Below are positions 31,292 through 39,506 of a stretch of 64,000 bases of DNA, piece by piece. The DNA is from Mumia sp050632745. GTDB taxonomy: Bacteria > Actinomycetota > Actinomycetes > Propionibacteriales > Nocardioidaceae. Numbering within the stretch: the first letter of the stretch is position 1; each line of letters starts with the position of its first letter. The position numbers were made by a program, and so were the translations under genes. The notes beneath the pieces are model-generated. The model saw nothing but the letters and a program-made list of their open reading frames with translations, did not search any database and was not told where the DNA came from. The stretch lies in assembly GCF_050632745.1 (NCBI RefSeq), contig NZ_JBODSD010000002.1, positions 558,001 through 622,000 of the forward strand. The letters are read 5' to 3'.

Positions 31292-33766
31292 TCAGCGCCC
31301 CAGGTGACCGAGGATCTTGCAGGCGAGCCACTTGAGCCACTTGATCGGCTCGCGCAGCGGGTTGGGCATCGGGCCGCACTTGTCGACCGGCGGCTCGTCC
31401 ACCTTCTTGACGGTCACCGTCACCTTGGCCGACGCCGTACCGCCCTTGCCGTCCTCCACCTTGTAGGTGAAGGTGTCCGTCCCGGAGAACCCGGCCTTCG
31501 GCGTGTACGTGACGTTCGCCCCCGTGCCGGTCACCGCGCCGTTGGCGGGTGCGCCGTACGAGTAGGCGAGGGTGTCGCCGTCGGCGTCCGCGCCCTTGAG
31601 CACGATCGCCACCGCCTTGCCCTGGTCCGTCGTGGCCGTCACGTCCTGCGCGGTCGGCGGCGTGTTGGTCGGGGGCTCCTCGACCTCGTTCACCGTCACG
31701 GTCACCTTGGCCGACGCCGTACCACCCTTGCCGTCGTCCACCGTGTAGGTGAACGAGTCCTCACCGAAGAACCCGGCCTTCGGCGTGTACGTGACGTTCG
31801 CCCCCGTGCCGGTCACCGCGCCGTTGGCGGGCTGGGCGTAGGTGTAGGCGAGGGTGTCGCCGTCGGCGTCGGCGCCCTTGAGCGTGACATCGACCGCCTT
31901 GCCCTCGTCCGTCGTCGCCGTCACGTCCTGCGCGGTCGGCGGCGTGTTGGTCGGGGGCTCCTCGACCTCGTTGACCGTCACGGTGACGGTGCCCGTCGCC
32001 GAGTCGGTGCCGTCGGAGACGGTGTAGGTGAACGAGTCCTCGCCGAAGAAGCCAGCCTTCGGCGTGTACGTGACGTCCGCACCCTCTCCCTCGACGGCGC
32101 CGTTGGCCGGCGTGCCGTAGGTGTAGGTGAGCGCGTCGCCGTCGGCGTCCGCGCCCTTGAGCGTGATGTCGACCGCGGTGTCCTCGTCCGTCGTCGCCGT
32201 CACGTCACCGGCGGTCGGCGGCGTGTTCGGCTCCTCCACGTCGTTGACCGTCACGGTGACGGTGCCCGTCGCCGAGTCGGTCCCGTCGGAGACGGTGTAG
32301 GTGAAGATGTCCTGGCCGACGAAGCCGTCAGCAGGCGTGTAGGTGACGCTGTCACCCTCACCCGTCACCGTGCCGTTGGCGGGCTGGGCGTAGGTGTAGG
32401 TCAGCGCGTCGCCGTCGGCGTCAGCACCCTTGAGCGTGACATCGACCGCCTTGCCCTCGTCCGTCGTCGCCGTCACGTCACCGGCGGTCGGCGGCGTGTT
32501 GGGCTCCTCCACGTCGTTCACCGTCACTGCGATCGTCGCCGTGTCGGTCCCGCCGTTGCCGTCGTCCACGGTGAAGGTGAACGCGTCGGACCCGACGAAG
32601 TCGGCGTCGGGGGTGTACGTGACGTCCGGACCCTCGCCCGACACCGAGCCGTTCTCAGGCTGCGTGTAGCTGTAGGCCAGGTCGTCCCCGTCGGGGTCGG
32701 TTGCCGACAGCGTGATGTCGACCGGCGTCCCCTCGTCGGTCGTCGCCGAGCCGTCGACCGCGACCGGGGCCCGGTTGGGCTGCTCCGCGACCGTGACCGT
32801 CACGGTCCCGGTGGCCTGCGCCTCGCCGTCGGACACCGTGTAGGTGAAGGTGTCGGTGCCCGAGAAGCCGGCGTTCGGGGTGTAGGTCACCGCACTACCC
32901 GTGCCGGAGACCGTGCCGTTGGCCGGCGTGCCGTAGGTGTAGGTCAGCTCGTCACCGTCGGCGTCGGCCCCGGTCAGCGTCACGTCGACGGGCGTGCCGA
33001 ACTCCGTGGAGGCCGTCACGTTGCCGGCGGTCGGAGGTGTGTTGGGGACCTCCGCCTCCTCGATCGCGAACGTCCCGAAGGTGTCGTCGTTGGCCGCGGG
33101 CAGGGTGCACGCCATCGTCACCGCGCCCTCGCCGCCGATCAGGTCACCGGCCGCGTTGCGCAGGGACGCGGTCACGTTGAAGGCCCGCGGCATGTGGATC
33201 GTGCCGGTCGTCGGCAGGCTGAGCCCGGGGTACTCGGCCTGCGTGGGGACCGGGATCACCGGGACGTCACCCTCCGTCGGGATCTGCCACGGCGGGGTGG
33301 AGCTCGCGGGGACCGGCGACCAGGGAGCCGCCAGGTTGGCGATCGGGTACACGAACGGGTCGGTGATCCCGGGGACGGTGATCGAGATGCTCGCGTTGTT
33401 GGAGTAGCCGCTCGCCTGACGTGCGCCGAGCAGCCCGTACGTGGCGTTGCGCAGGGTCTCCGGCAGCGTCAGCGTGATCTGGGTCTTGCGCGCCGGGATC
33501 TCCTCACCCGGACTGACCACGTCCGGGATGACGACCTTGGCGTTGACACCCACCGCGTGGTCACCGAGCGGGAGTCCCGCGGCGACGACGTTGCAGGTGT
33601 AGGTGAAGTCCTTGTTGAGCTGGACGTCGTCCGCCTGGGCTGCCGCGGTCCCGAGGGCGGTGACGCTCACGGCCATGCCGGCGACCAGGGCACCGGAGGC
33701 AGCGAGCGACAACGGCCTTCGGGCCGACGGACTCCTGAACGCGGACAGGTTTCTGAGCTTGGACAA
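31292..33766 (-). CDS. Secreted protein with six tandem Ig-like/cadherin-type repeats
   Basis: An 824-residue exported protein. A signal peptide (basic start, hydrophobic PLSLAASGALVAGMAVSVTALG, cleavage near AQA-DD) is followed by an N-terminal domain (FTYTCNVVAAGLPLGDHAVGV to about 250) found in other actinobacterial surface proteins (DUF6801-like). Six repeats of about 92 residues follow, each opening NTPPTAxxVTA or a variant, with DADGD(E/A/T)LTYTY and FTYTVSDG motifs (Big_9/VCBS type, probably calcium-binding). The C-terminus is KCGPMPNPLREPIKWLKWLACKILG; there is no LPxTG. I chose TTG at 33766 because ggagggg precedes it at 7-nt spacing. An adhesion or wall-associated role is inferred. 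Confidence 0.87.
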   Translation of the reverse strand: MSKLRNLSAFRSPSARRPLSLAASGALVAGMAVSVTALGTAAAQADDVQLNKDFTYTCNVVAAGLPLGDHAVGVNAKVVIPDVVSPGEEIPARKTQITLTLPETLRNATYGLLGARQASGYSNNASISITVPGITDPFVYPIANLAAPWSPVPASSTPPWQIPTEGDVPVIPVPTQAEYPGLSLPTTGTIHMPRAFNVTASLRNAAGDLIGGEGAVTMACTLPAANDDTFGTFAIEEAEVPNTPPTAGNVTASTEFGTPVDVTLTGADADGDELTYTYGTPANGTVSGTGSAVTYTPNAGFSGTDTFTYTVSDGEAQATGTVTVTVAEQPNRAPVAVDGSATTDEGTPVDITLSATDPDGDDLAYSYTQPENGSVSGEGPDVTYTPDADFVGSDAFTFTVDDGNGGTDTATIAVTVNDVEEPNTPPTAGDVTATTDEGKAVDVTLKGADADGDALTYTYAQPANGTVTGEGDSVTYTPADGFVGQDIFTYTVSDGTDSATGTVTVTVNDVEEPNTPPTAGDVTATTDEDTAVDITLKGADADGDALTYTYGTPANGAVEGEGADVTYTPKAGFFGEDSFTYTVSDGTDSATGTVTVTVNEVEEPPTNTPPTAQDVTATTDEGKAVDVTLKGADADGDTLAYTYAQPANGAVTGTGANVTYTPKAGFFGEDSFTYTVDDGKGGTASAKVTVTVNEVEEPPTNTPPTAQDVTATTDQGKAVAIVLKGADADGDTLAYSYGAPANGAVTGTGANVTYTPKAGFSGTDTFTYKVEDGKGGTASAKVTVTVKKVDEPPVDKCGPMPNPLREPIKWLKWLACKILGHLGR
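31390..33060. repeat. DNA-level tandem repeat of about 280 bp within the Ig-repeat gene
   Basis: Blocks recur every 270-285 bp. For example, cggtcggcggcgtgtt occurs near 31651, 31933, 32212 and 32485. The last four encoded repeats are nearly identical at DNA level, while the first two have diverged, which suggests recent copying. This is a likely site of assembly error or copy-number variation. Confidence 0.85.
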
Positions 33767-33920
33767 TTGGATCCCCTCCAGATCTCGTGGGGCACCCCAC
33801 TGGCGCCCCTTGTCCCACACCCGTAACTGGGTGTTACGGATCAGTAACCTACGCAGGTGTAACCGTCAGTTGCAATAGGCAGGACGGAAGAGATGTGGTC
33901 TGGAGCACACCGAGAGGGGC

Positions 33921-34040
33921 TCAGGCAGCGTCCACGCGCCTGACTCAGGCAGCGTCCACGCGCCTGACTCAGGCAGCGTCCACGCGCCTGACTCAGGCAG
34001 CGTCCACGCGCCTGACTCAGGCAGCGTCCACGCGCCTGAC
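33921..34040. repeat. Five perfect 24-bp tandem repeats abutting the tsaD stop codon
   Basis: The unit begins TCAGGCAGCG and ends ACGCGCCTGAC; five identical copies fill 33921-34040 exactly. The next bases, TCAGGC at 34041, are the tsaD stop and last codon. Each unit can fold into TCAGGC-a-GCG-TCCA-CGC-GCCTGA. On the tsaD strand each unit carries a TGA in the tsaD frame, giving six stops in phase. The remaining intergenic DNA up to the Ig-repeat gene holds nothing else recognised. Confidence 0.95.
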
Positions 34041-35105
34041 TCAGGCGACGATCTGCGTGACCGGCATCGACGAGTCCGCCGGCAGGTCGAGGGAGCTCGG
34101 CGCCACGCCCTTCGCGACGAGCGCGGAGCCCAGCGCCGCCACCATCGCCCCGTTGTCGGTGCACAGCACCGGCGGCGGGATGCGGACGTCGATCCCGGCC
34201 TCGCCGGCCCGCTCGAGCACGAACTGGCGCAGCCGCTGGTTGGCGGCGACCCCGCCTCCCAGCACGAGGTGCTTCGCCCCGTGGTCCAGGCACGCCCGCA
34301 CCGTCTTGGCCGAGAGCACGTCGCACACCGCGTCCTGGAACGACGCCGCGACGTCGGGCACCGAGATCGCGCGCCCCATGCGCTCCTCGTGCTCCACGTG
34401 CCGGGCCACCGCGCTCTTGAGCCCCGAGAACGAGAAGTCGTAGCGGTGCTTCTGCATGTCCCGCGCCGCGGTGAGCCCGCGCGGGAACGCGATCGCGGTC
34501 GGGTCCCCCTCCCGCGCCGCCTTGTCGATCTGCGGACCGCCGGGGTACGGGAGGCCAAGGAGGCGGGCGACCTTGTCGAACGCCTCTCCCGCCGCGTCGT
34601 CGATCGTCTCGCCGAGCATCCGCACCGAGCTCGTCACGTCGTCGACGAGAAGGAGGTTGGTGTGACCGCCGGAGACCAGGAGCGCAGCGGTCGGCTCGGG
34701 GAGCTCGCCGTGCTCGAGCCGGTCGACACAGACGTGGGCGACGAGGTGGTTGATGCCGTAGAGGGGCTTGTCGTACGCGATCGCGAGCGCCTTCGCGGCT
34801 GCGATGCCGACCAGCAGCGCGCCGGTGAGCCCGGGTCCGCTCGTCACCGCGATCGCGTCCACGTCGGCCACCGAGACGCCGGCGTCGGCCTGCGCCTTCT
34901 CGAGCATCGGGACGAACGCCTCGAGGTGGGCGCGGCTCGCCACCTCCGGCACGACGCCGCCGAAGCGGACGTGCTCCTCGACGCTGGAGGCGACCGCGTT
35001 GGCCAGCAGCTCGGTCCCGCGCACGATCCCGACCCCGGTCTCGTCGCACGACGACTCGATCCCCAGGACCAGGGGACCGTCGGTGCGAGGCTCAGCAGTG
35101 CTCAC
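34041..35105 (-). CDS. tsaD: tRNA N6-adenosine threonylcarbamoyltransferase TsaD
   Basis: A 354-residue ASKHA-fold enzyme that transfers the threonylcarbamoyl group to A37 of ANN-decoding tRNAs, together with TsaB and TsaE. The motif VLGIESSCDETG, the metal-binding INHLVAHVCVDRLEHG and LVSGGHTNLLLV are all present. The GTG at 35105 is chosen because TsaD family homology starts at once after it; the frame stays open to 35174. tsaB and tsaE are encoded 5-6 kb away, separated by accessory genes. Confidence 0.96.
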   Translation of the reverse strand: MSTAEPRTDGPLVLGIESSCDETGVGIVRGTELLANAVASSVEEHVRFGGVVPEVASRAHLEAFVPMLEKAQADAGVSVADVDAIAVTSGPGLTGALLVGIAAAKALAIAYDKPLYGINHLVAHVCVDRLEHGELPEPTAALLVSGGHTNLLLVDDVTSSVRMLGETIDDAAGEAFDKVARLLGLPYPGGPQIDKAAREGDPTAIAFPRGLTAARDMQKHRYDFSFSGLKSAVARHVEHEERMGRAISVPDVAASFQDAVCDVLSAKTVRACLDHGAKHLVLGGGVAANQRLRQFVLERAGEAGIDVRIPPPVLCTDNGAMVAALGSALVAKGVAPSSLDLPADSSMPVTQIVA

Positions 35106-35130
35106 TCCCCCATGGTGCCAGGCTGGGCCC

Positions 35131-35631
35131 ATGACTCGTACCGACACTCCATCCCGCTTCGACGAGCGGACCACGGCGATGACGCTCCTGCGCTACGTGC
35201 GGGAGACGGCGCTGGCGAAGGCCGAGGGGCTCCCGGACGACCTCGCGCACGCGACGCCGCTGCCGACGTCCCCGCTGATGTCGGTCGCGAGCGTGGTGAA
35301 CCACCTGCGCTGGAACGAGCACTACTGGGTCGAGGTCGTCGTCGCCGGCGGCGAGGACCGGTCGCCGTGGACCGCGGAGAACCCCGACGTCGACTTCGAG
35401 GTCGCCGCGCAGATGACGATGGACGAGGTCCTGACCGGCTACCGCCAGCAGATCGCGGCGAGCGACGCGATCCTGTCGGGCCTGGACCTCGACGCCCCGA
35501 CCGCCAGGCCGAGGCACGACGTCCAGCCGAACGTACGCTGGGTCGTCGCGCACCTCGTCGAGGAGACCGCGCGCCACAACGGGCACCTGGACGTCCTCCG
35601 GGAGCTCGCCGACGGAGAGGTGGGTGACTGA
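35131..35631 (+). CDS. DinB-family protein (DUF664-type)
   Basis: A 166-residue DinB-like four-helix protein with metal-site candidates in VVNHLRWNEHYWVEVV and LVEETARHNGHLDVLREL. Enzymes of this fold are often thiol-dependent (mycothiol or bacillithiol). It is encoded just upstream of, and overlapping by one base (TGATG), an aldo/keto reductase. This suggests a joint detoxification role; that is inference. Confidence 0.88.
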   Translation: MTRTDTPSRFDERTTAMTLLRYVRETALAKAEGLPDDLAHATPLPTSPLMSVASVVNHLRWNEHYWVEVVVAGGEDRSPWTAENPDVDFEVAAQMTMDEVLTGYRQQIAASDAILSGLDLDAPTARPRHDVQPNVRWVVAHLVEETARHNGHLDVLRELADGEVGD

Positions 35632-36608
35632 TGCGGACACGTCCGCTGGGCCGCAGCGGCCTGATGGTGTCGGTGGTCGGGATCGGGTGCAACGCGTTCG
35701 GCGCGCGCATCGACGAGGCCCGCACCAAGGAGGTCGTGCACGCCGCGCTCGACGCCGGCGTGACGTTCTTCGACACCGCCGACACGTACGGCACCGGGGC
35801 GAGCGAGGTCCTGCTGGGCCGGGCGCTCGGCGCGCGGCGCGAGGACGTCGTGCTGGCGACCAAGGGCGGCATGGACATGGACGGCGCCAACGGTCCCGAC
35901 TGGGGCGCCCGTGCGTCGCGGCGCTACCTTCGCCGGGCGCTGGAGGCGAGCCTGACACGTCTCGGCACCGACTACGTCGACCTCTACCAGCTCCACACGC
36001 CGGACCGGGTCACGCCGATCGAGGAGACGTTGAGCGTGATGGACGACTTCGTCCGGGAGGGCAAGGTCCGCTACGTCGGCTGCTCGAACTTCACGGCGTG
36101 GGAGCTGGTGGACGCCGACTGGACGGCCCGCACCGCCGGCACGACCGCGTTCGTGTCCGCCCAGAACGAGTACTCGCTCTACAACCGGGCGGCGGAGGCG
36201 GAGCTGGTCCCGGCGTGCGAGTCGCTGGGCGTCGGCCTGCTGCCGTACTTCCCGCTCGCGTACGGGCTGCTGACCGGCAAGTACTCCCGTGGCGAGGCCG
36301 CGCCGGAGGGATCGCGTCTCGCGCTCGACAGCCAGGCGGCGCGCCTCGCCAACGCCGACTGGGACCGCGTCGAAGCGCTGGAGTCGTACGCCCGTGAGCG
36401 CGGGCGGAGCATCCTCGACGTCGCCGTCGGCGGACTCGCGGCCCAGCCTGCGGTCGCGAGCGTGATCGCGGGCGTCACGCGACCGGAGCAGGTCCGCGCC
36501 AACGTCGCGGCGGCGCAGTGGGAGCCGACCGAGGAGGACCTCGACGCGCTGGACGCCATCCGCCCGGCCGAGCGCTGGTCGTACACGTCCTTCGCGCCGG
36601 CGCGCTGA
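35631..36608 (+). CDS. Aldo/keto reductase
   Basis: This 325-residue TIM-barrel NADPH-dependent reductase has the catalytic tetrad regions visible as FFDTADTYG (Asp, Tyr), VLATKGGM (Lys) and YQLHTPD (His). The cofactor loop VIAGVTRPEQVRANV lies near the C-terminus. It reduces aldehydes or ketones; the substrate is not predictable. It is translationally coupled to the preceding DinB gene. Confidence 0.93.
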   Translation: MRTRPLGRSGLMVSVVGIGCNAFGARIDEARTKEVVHAALDAGVTFFDTADTYGTGASEVLLGRALGARREDVVLATKGGMDMDGANGPDWGARASRRYLRRALEASLTRLGTDYVDLYQLHTPDRVTPIEETLSVMDDFVREGKVRYVGCSNFTAWELVDADWTARTAGTTAFVSAQNEYSLYNRAAEAELVPACESLGVGLLPYFPLAYGLLTGKYSRGEAAPEGSRLALDSQAARLANADWDRVEALESYARERGRSILDVAVGGLAAQPAVASVIAGVTRPEQVRANVAAAQWEPTEEDLDALDAIRPAERWSYTSFAPAR

Positions 36609-36640
36609 CGCCCGACACGCACCGAGCGTGCCGTGCCCCG

Positions 36641-36651
36641 TTGTCCACAGG
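36641..36651 (+). promoter_or_regulatory. TTGTCCACAGG motif (exact DnaA-box consensus) upstream of the DUF559 gene
   Basis: TTGTCCACA matches the actinobacterial DnaA box exactly and lies about 42 nt before the nuclease gene ATG. The complementary CTGTGGACAG precedes the GIY-YIG gene at 40 nt. A single box does not make an origin. Confidence 0.4.
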
Positions 36652-36692
36652 ACGCGAGGCACGGAGGTGACCGCGCGCGGCAGGATCGCGCC

Positions 36693-37730
36693 ATGGAAGC
36701 GCTCCTGCGGCTCGCGCGGCACCACGGCGGATCGTTCACCGCCCGTGCTGCGAACGACCTCGGCTACCGGTCCCGTGAGCTCGGCGAGCTCGTCGAGGCC
36801 GATCTCCTCGTACGCCTGCGGCGCGGGGTGTACGCCATCGCGGCGGAGCACCGGACCCTGTCGGTCCGCGACGCCCATGTGCTCGCGACCCGCGACGCCG
36901 TCGAGCGTCTCGGTGCGGGCCACGCCGCCAGCCACGACTCCGCCCTGCTCGTGCACCGGCTCGCCAATGACGGCCTCGACCTGCCCGAGGGACGCCTCGA
37001 CCTCGACGTCTCCCATGTCAGCCGCGTCGGTGGGACGACGAGCCGGCGACGCAACCGCATCCAGACCCACCGCGACGCACTCGAGGCCGGCGACGTCGTC
37101 GACCGCGACGGACTGGCGACCGTCCGTGCCGATCTGGCGGTCGCCCAGGTCATGACCTGCCGTCCGCTCGCCGTCGGAGCAGTCGTCGCGTCGTCCTGGC
37201 TCGCCTCCTGCCGCAGCGACGCCCGGCGCCGTGGCATGGTCGAGGCGTTCGACGAGCCCGCGCACAAGGCGGAGCTGACCGCCGTGCTCGACGGGCTCGG
37301 GCGCCGCCCGGGAGGGCGGACGGCGCGGAGCGCGCTGGAGATCGCCGACGCGCGGTGCGACAGCGTCGGCGAGGTGCTCGTCCTGCTGACCTGCTGGCTG
37401 CACGCCGTCCCGAGACCCGAGACCCAGTACTGGATCGCGCTGCCGGACGATCGCTGGGCGGAGGTCGACTTCTGCTGGCCCGACGTGCGGCTGGTGCTGG
37501 AGTTCGACGGGAAGGGCAAGGACGAGGACGAGCGTGCTCCCGACGGCCGCATCGTCCGCTCCGGCAAGCAGAAGCTCTGGGCGGAGAAGCGGCGCGAGGA
37601 CGACATCCGCGGGCTGCGCTACCACGTCGTCCGGATCACCTGGGCCGACCTCCTGCCGCACAACCGGGAGCGGACGGCCGCCCGGATCATGCGTGAGCGG
37701 GAGGTCGCGGCGCGTCTCTACCGGCGGTGA
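36693..37730 (+). CDS. wHTH (AbiEi-like) plus DUF559 PD-(D/E)xK nuclease-like protein
   Basis: A 345-residue protein. An N-terminal winged helix of the AbiEi antitoxin type (LLRLARHHGGSFTARAAND, then LLVRLRRGVYAI) is followed by a middle region. A C-terminal DUF559 domain has a restriction-nuclease pattern: Glu in SVGEVLVLL, Asp in AEVDFCWPDVRL, then VLEFDGKGK and late VVRITWADLL. Such proteins occur in many copies in actinobacteria without a partner toxin, and none is seen here. Nuclease action is predicted from the motif only. Neighbours are unrelated and transcription appears to be independent. Confidence 0.82.
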   Translation: MEALLRLARHHGGSFTARAANDLGYRSRELGELVEADLLVRLRRGVYAIAAEHRTLSVRDAHVLATRDAVERLGAGHAASHDSALLVHRLANDGLDLPEGRLDLDVSHVSRVGGTTSRRRNRIQTHRDALEAGDVVDRDGLATVRADLAVAQVMTCRPLAVGAVVASSWLASCRSDARRRGMVEAFDEPAHKAELTAVLDGLGRRPGGRTARSALEIADARCDSVGEVLVLLTCWLHAVPRPETQYWIALPDDRWAEVDFCWPDVRLVLEFDGKGKDEDERAPDGRIVRSGKQKLWAEKRREDDIRGLRYHVVRITWADLLPHNRERTAARIMREREVAARLYRR

Positions 37731-37739
37731 CCCCTTACC

Positions 37740-37803
37740 GAGCGCCGCTTCCGTGCACGAAGCGCCGGGTATCCGCGTCGCCCAGTGCACGAAACCGGCG
37801 CTC
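37740..37803. repeat. Imperfect inverted repeat in the convergent gap after the DUF559 gene
   Basis: Nineteen-base arms (37740-37758 with 37785-37803) pair at 17 positions. The left arm can also form an internal hairpin with cgaagcgccgg. It lies between convergent genes and has no T tract. In design it resembles the nested palindrome at 6168-6259. Confidence 0.7.
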
Positions 37804-37838
37804 CGTCCCCGCCGGCGGTGCTGCGGAGTGCGCCGGTG

Positions 37839-38600
37839 TCAGCCCTTCTGCGCCTTCGCGGCCTTGCGTGCGGCACGGGCGGCCCGCTCCTCGACGTCGA
37901 GGCGCGCGGCCTCCTCGAGGGTGGGCGCGGTGCCGCCGAAGCGCGCCGGAGCCCACCACTGGCCCTCGAGCGGATCCGGGTACGCGGCGATCGCCTGGTC
38001 GAGGAGTGCCTTCATCGCGTCGTGCAGTGCCTCGGTCTCGGCCGCGGGGTCCTCGCCGGTCGGGTGCAGCGGCTCACCGACGTTGATCGCGATCGGGAGG
38101 CGCCGCGGCAGCGACAGCTTGTGGCCCTTGGTCATGATGCGCTGGGTGCCGAAGAGGACCATCGGGATCAGCGGGACGCCCGCCTGCGCGGCGATCCGCA
38201 CCGCGCCGGACTTGACCTCCTTGATCTCGAAGGACCGGCTGATGGTGGCCTCCGGGAAGATCCCGACCACCTCCCCGCGGCGGCAGTAGTCGACCGCGGC
38301 CTCCAGCGACTCCGCACCCGCCGCGCGGTCGACCGGGATGTGGTGCATCGAGCGGAGGACCGGCCCGCCGACCGGGTGGTCGAAGGCCTCCTTCTTCGCC
38401 ATGAACCTCACGAGGCGCTTGCGACGCTCCGCCGGGAAGCCGTCGAGCACGAAGTCGGCGAACCCGATGTGGTTGGAGGCCAGGACGGCACCGCCCTCGA
38501 GCGGGATGTTCTCGATGCCGGTCATCTGGAACGTCCAGCCGCGCAGCTTGAACAGGGTCTTGGCCGTCGCGATGATCGGCGGGTACGTGAGGTCGCGCAT
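37839..38600 (-). CDS. 1-acyl-sn-glycerol-3-phosphate acyltransferase (PlsC family)
   Basis: A 253-residue membrane-associated acyltransferase with the catalytic NHIGFAD (HX4D) motif, a glycerophosphate-binding block around IFPEATISRS (variant of FPEGTRS) and VPLIPMVLFG. It acylates lysophosphatidate or a related acceptor in phospholipid synthesis. The C-terminal 30 residues are Ala/Lys/Arg-rich. The EG-to-EA change in the FPEGT motif is a mild deviation. Confidence 0.92.
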   Translation of the reverse strand: MRDLTYPPIIATAKTLFKLRGWTFQMTGIENIPLEGGAVLASNHIGFADFVLDGFPAERRKRLVRFMAKKEAFDHPVGGPVLRSMHHIPVDRAAGAESLEAAVDYCRRGEVVGIFPEATISRSFEIKEVKSGAVRIAAQAGVPLIPMVLFGTQRIMTKGHKLSLPRRLPIAINVGEPLHPTGEDPAAETEALHDAMKALLDQAIAAYPDPLEGQWWAPARFGGTAPTLEEAARLDVEERAARAARKAAKAQKG

Positions 38601-38653
38601 CCGGCAACCCTACCGACCTACGGTCACGTAGGTTCCGCCAGCCGGTGAACGAC

Positions 38654-38673
38654 CGTCCACCCGCAGGTGGACG
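38654..38673 (-). terminator. Terminator hairpin after the RidA gene
   Basis: cgtccacc-cgca-ggtggacg forms a perfect 8-bp stem that directly follows the RidA stop codon on the minus strand. There is no clear T tract. Confidence 0.6.
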
Positions 38674-39057
38674 TCAGCGACGCTCGGCGTAGGCGTCGAT
38701 CTCCACCTCGACCAGGTGGTCGGGATGCATGAGCCGGTTGACCTCGAGCATGGTGGCCGCGGGCGGCGTCGCGCCGAAGAGCTCACGGTGCGCACGTCCC
38801 ACCTCGTCGGCGTCGGTGATGTCGACGACGTACATGCGGGTCCGCACCACGTGCTCGGCGTCGAGGCCGCACCGGCGCAGGGCGTCCATCGCGATCCCGA
38901 ACGCCACCATCGTCTGGACGTACGGGTCGTTCACCCCGATCACGGTGCCGTTCACGGTCGCCGTCGTCCCGGCGATCGCCACGTGCGGCCCGTACGAGAC
39001 GGCGCGTACGTAGCCGTACCGCTCCTCCCAGGGTGTTCCCGACGCGACCCGGTACAT
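38674..39057 (-). CDS. RidA-family protein
   Basis: This 127-residue YjgF/RidA-fold protein (YVRAVSYGPHVAIAGTTATV, VVRTRMYVVDITDADEVGRAH, TMLEVNRLMHPDHLVEVEI) keeps the Arg that binds carboxylate in imine deaminases. RidA proteins hydrolyse reactive enamines and imines. The ATG overlaps the rimI stop, so it is the last gene of the tsaE-tsaB-rimI unit. Confidence 0.92.
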   Translation of the reverse strand: MYRVASGTPWEERYGYVRAVSYGPHVAIAGTTATVNGTVIGVNDPYVQTMVAFGIAMDALRRCGLDAEHVVRTRMYVVDITDADEVGRAHRELFGATPPAATMLEVNRLMHPDHLVEVEIDAYAERR

Positions 39058-39506
39058 CAGCCATCCCTTCGAGGCGCCACGCGACGTTCCATCACGACGG
39101 CGTCGGCGCCCGACCGGTAGTAGTGCGGCCTCGTCGCGATCGCGGCGAAGCCTCCAGCCTCGTACAGCCCGATCGCCGCGACGTTGTCGGATGCCACCTC
39201 GAGCAGCACCCGCTCCGCCCCTCGGCGCTCGGACTCCCCCAGCAGCGCCGACAGAAGCCGGCGCCCTACCCCCGTTCTGCGCTGCTGCGGCACGACCGCG
39301 ATGCGTGCCACGTCAGCGGTGTCCCCCACGACCATCAGGCTCGCGTAGCCGACGACCACACCGTCGTCCTCGGCCACGACCACGTGCCGCGTCGGTCCGT
39401 CGAGCTCGCCGGCGACCTGCGTGGGCGACCACGCGTCGGCCCCGAACGCGGCGTCCTCCAGCGAGGCCAGCGCGTCCACGTCCCCCGGCGACCCCGGGCG
39501 GATCAC
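39057..39506 (-). CDS. rimI: Ribosomal-protein-alanine N-acetyltransferase
   Basis: A 149-residue GNAT enzyme with the acetyl-CoA loop VVPQQRRTGVGRRLLSALL and the C-terminal ASDNVAAIGLYEAGGFAAI. It acetylates the N-terminus of ribosomal protein S18 in E. coli; substrates in actinobacteria may be broader. The GTG at 39506 overlaps the tsaB stop (GTGA). The tsaE-tsaB-rimI-tsaD linkage is typical of actinobacteria. Confidence 0.94.
   Translation of the reverse strand: MIRPGSPGDVDALASLEDAAFGADAWSPTQVAGELDGPTRHVVVAEDDGVVVGYASLMVVGDTADVARIAVVPQQRRTGVGRRLLSALLGESERRGAERVLLEVASDNVAAIGLYEAGGFAAIATRPHYYRSGADAVVMERRVAPRRDG

Noticed and set aside
30014..33826. A 1270-codon open frame on the plus strand
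   Set aside because: It runs antisense through the secreted Ig-repeat gene and out of frame across the methyltransferase gene. Its translation is Arg/Gly/Val-rich shadow sequence, a normal effect of high GC.
33921..34040. CRISPR array or repeat-coding extension of tsaD
   Set aside because: There are no spacers, and every unit has an in-frame stop for tsaD; other frames give an 8-residue repeat without a start or ribosome-binding site.
36641..36651. Replication origin
   Set aside because: A single DnaA box without clustering, AT-rich region or dnaA/dnaN genes does not support an origin.
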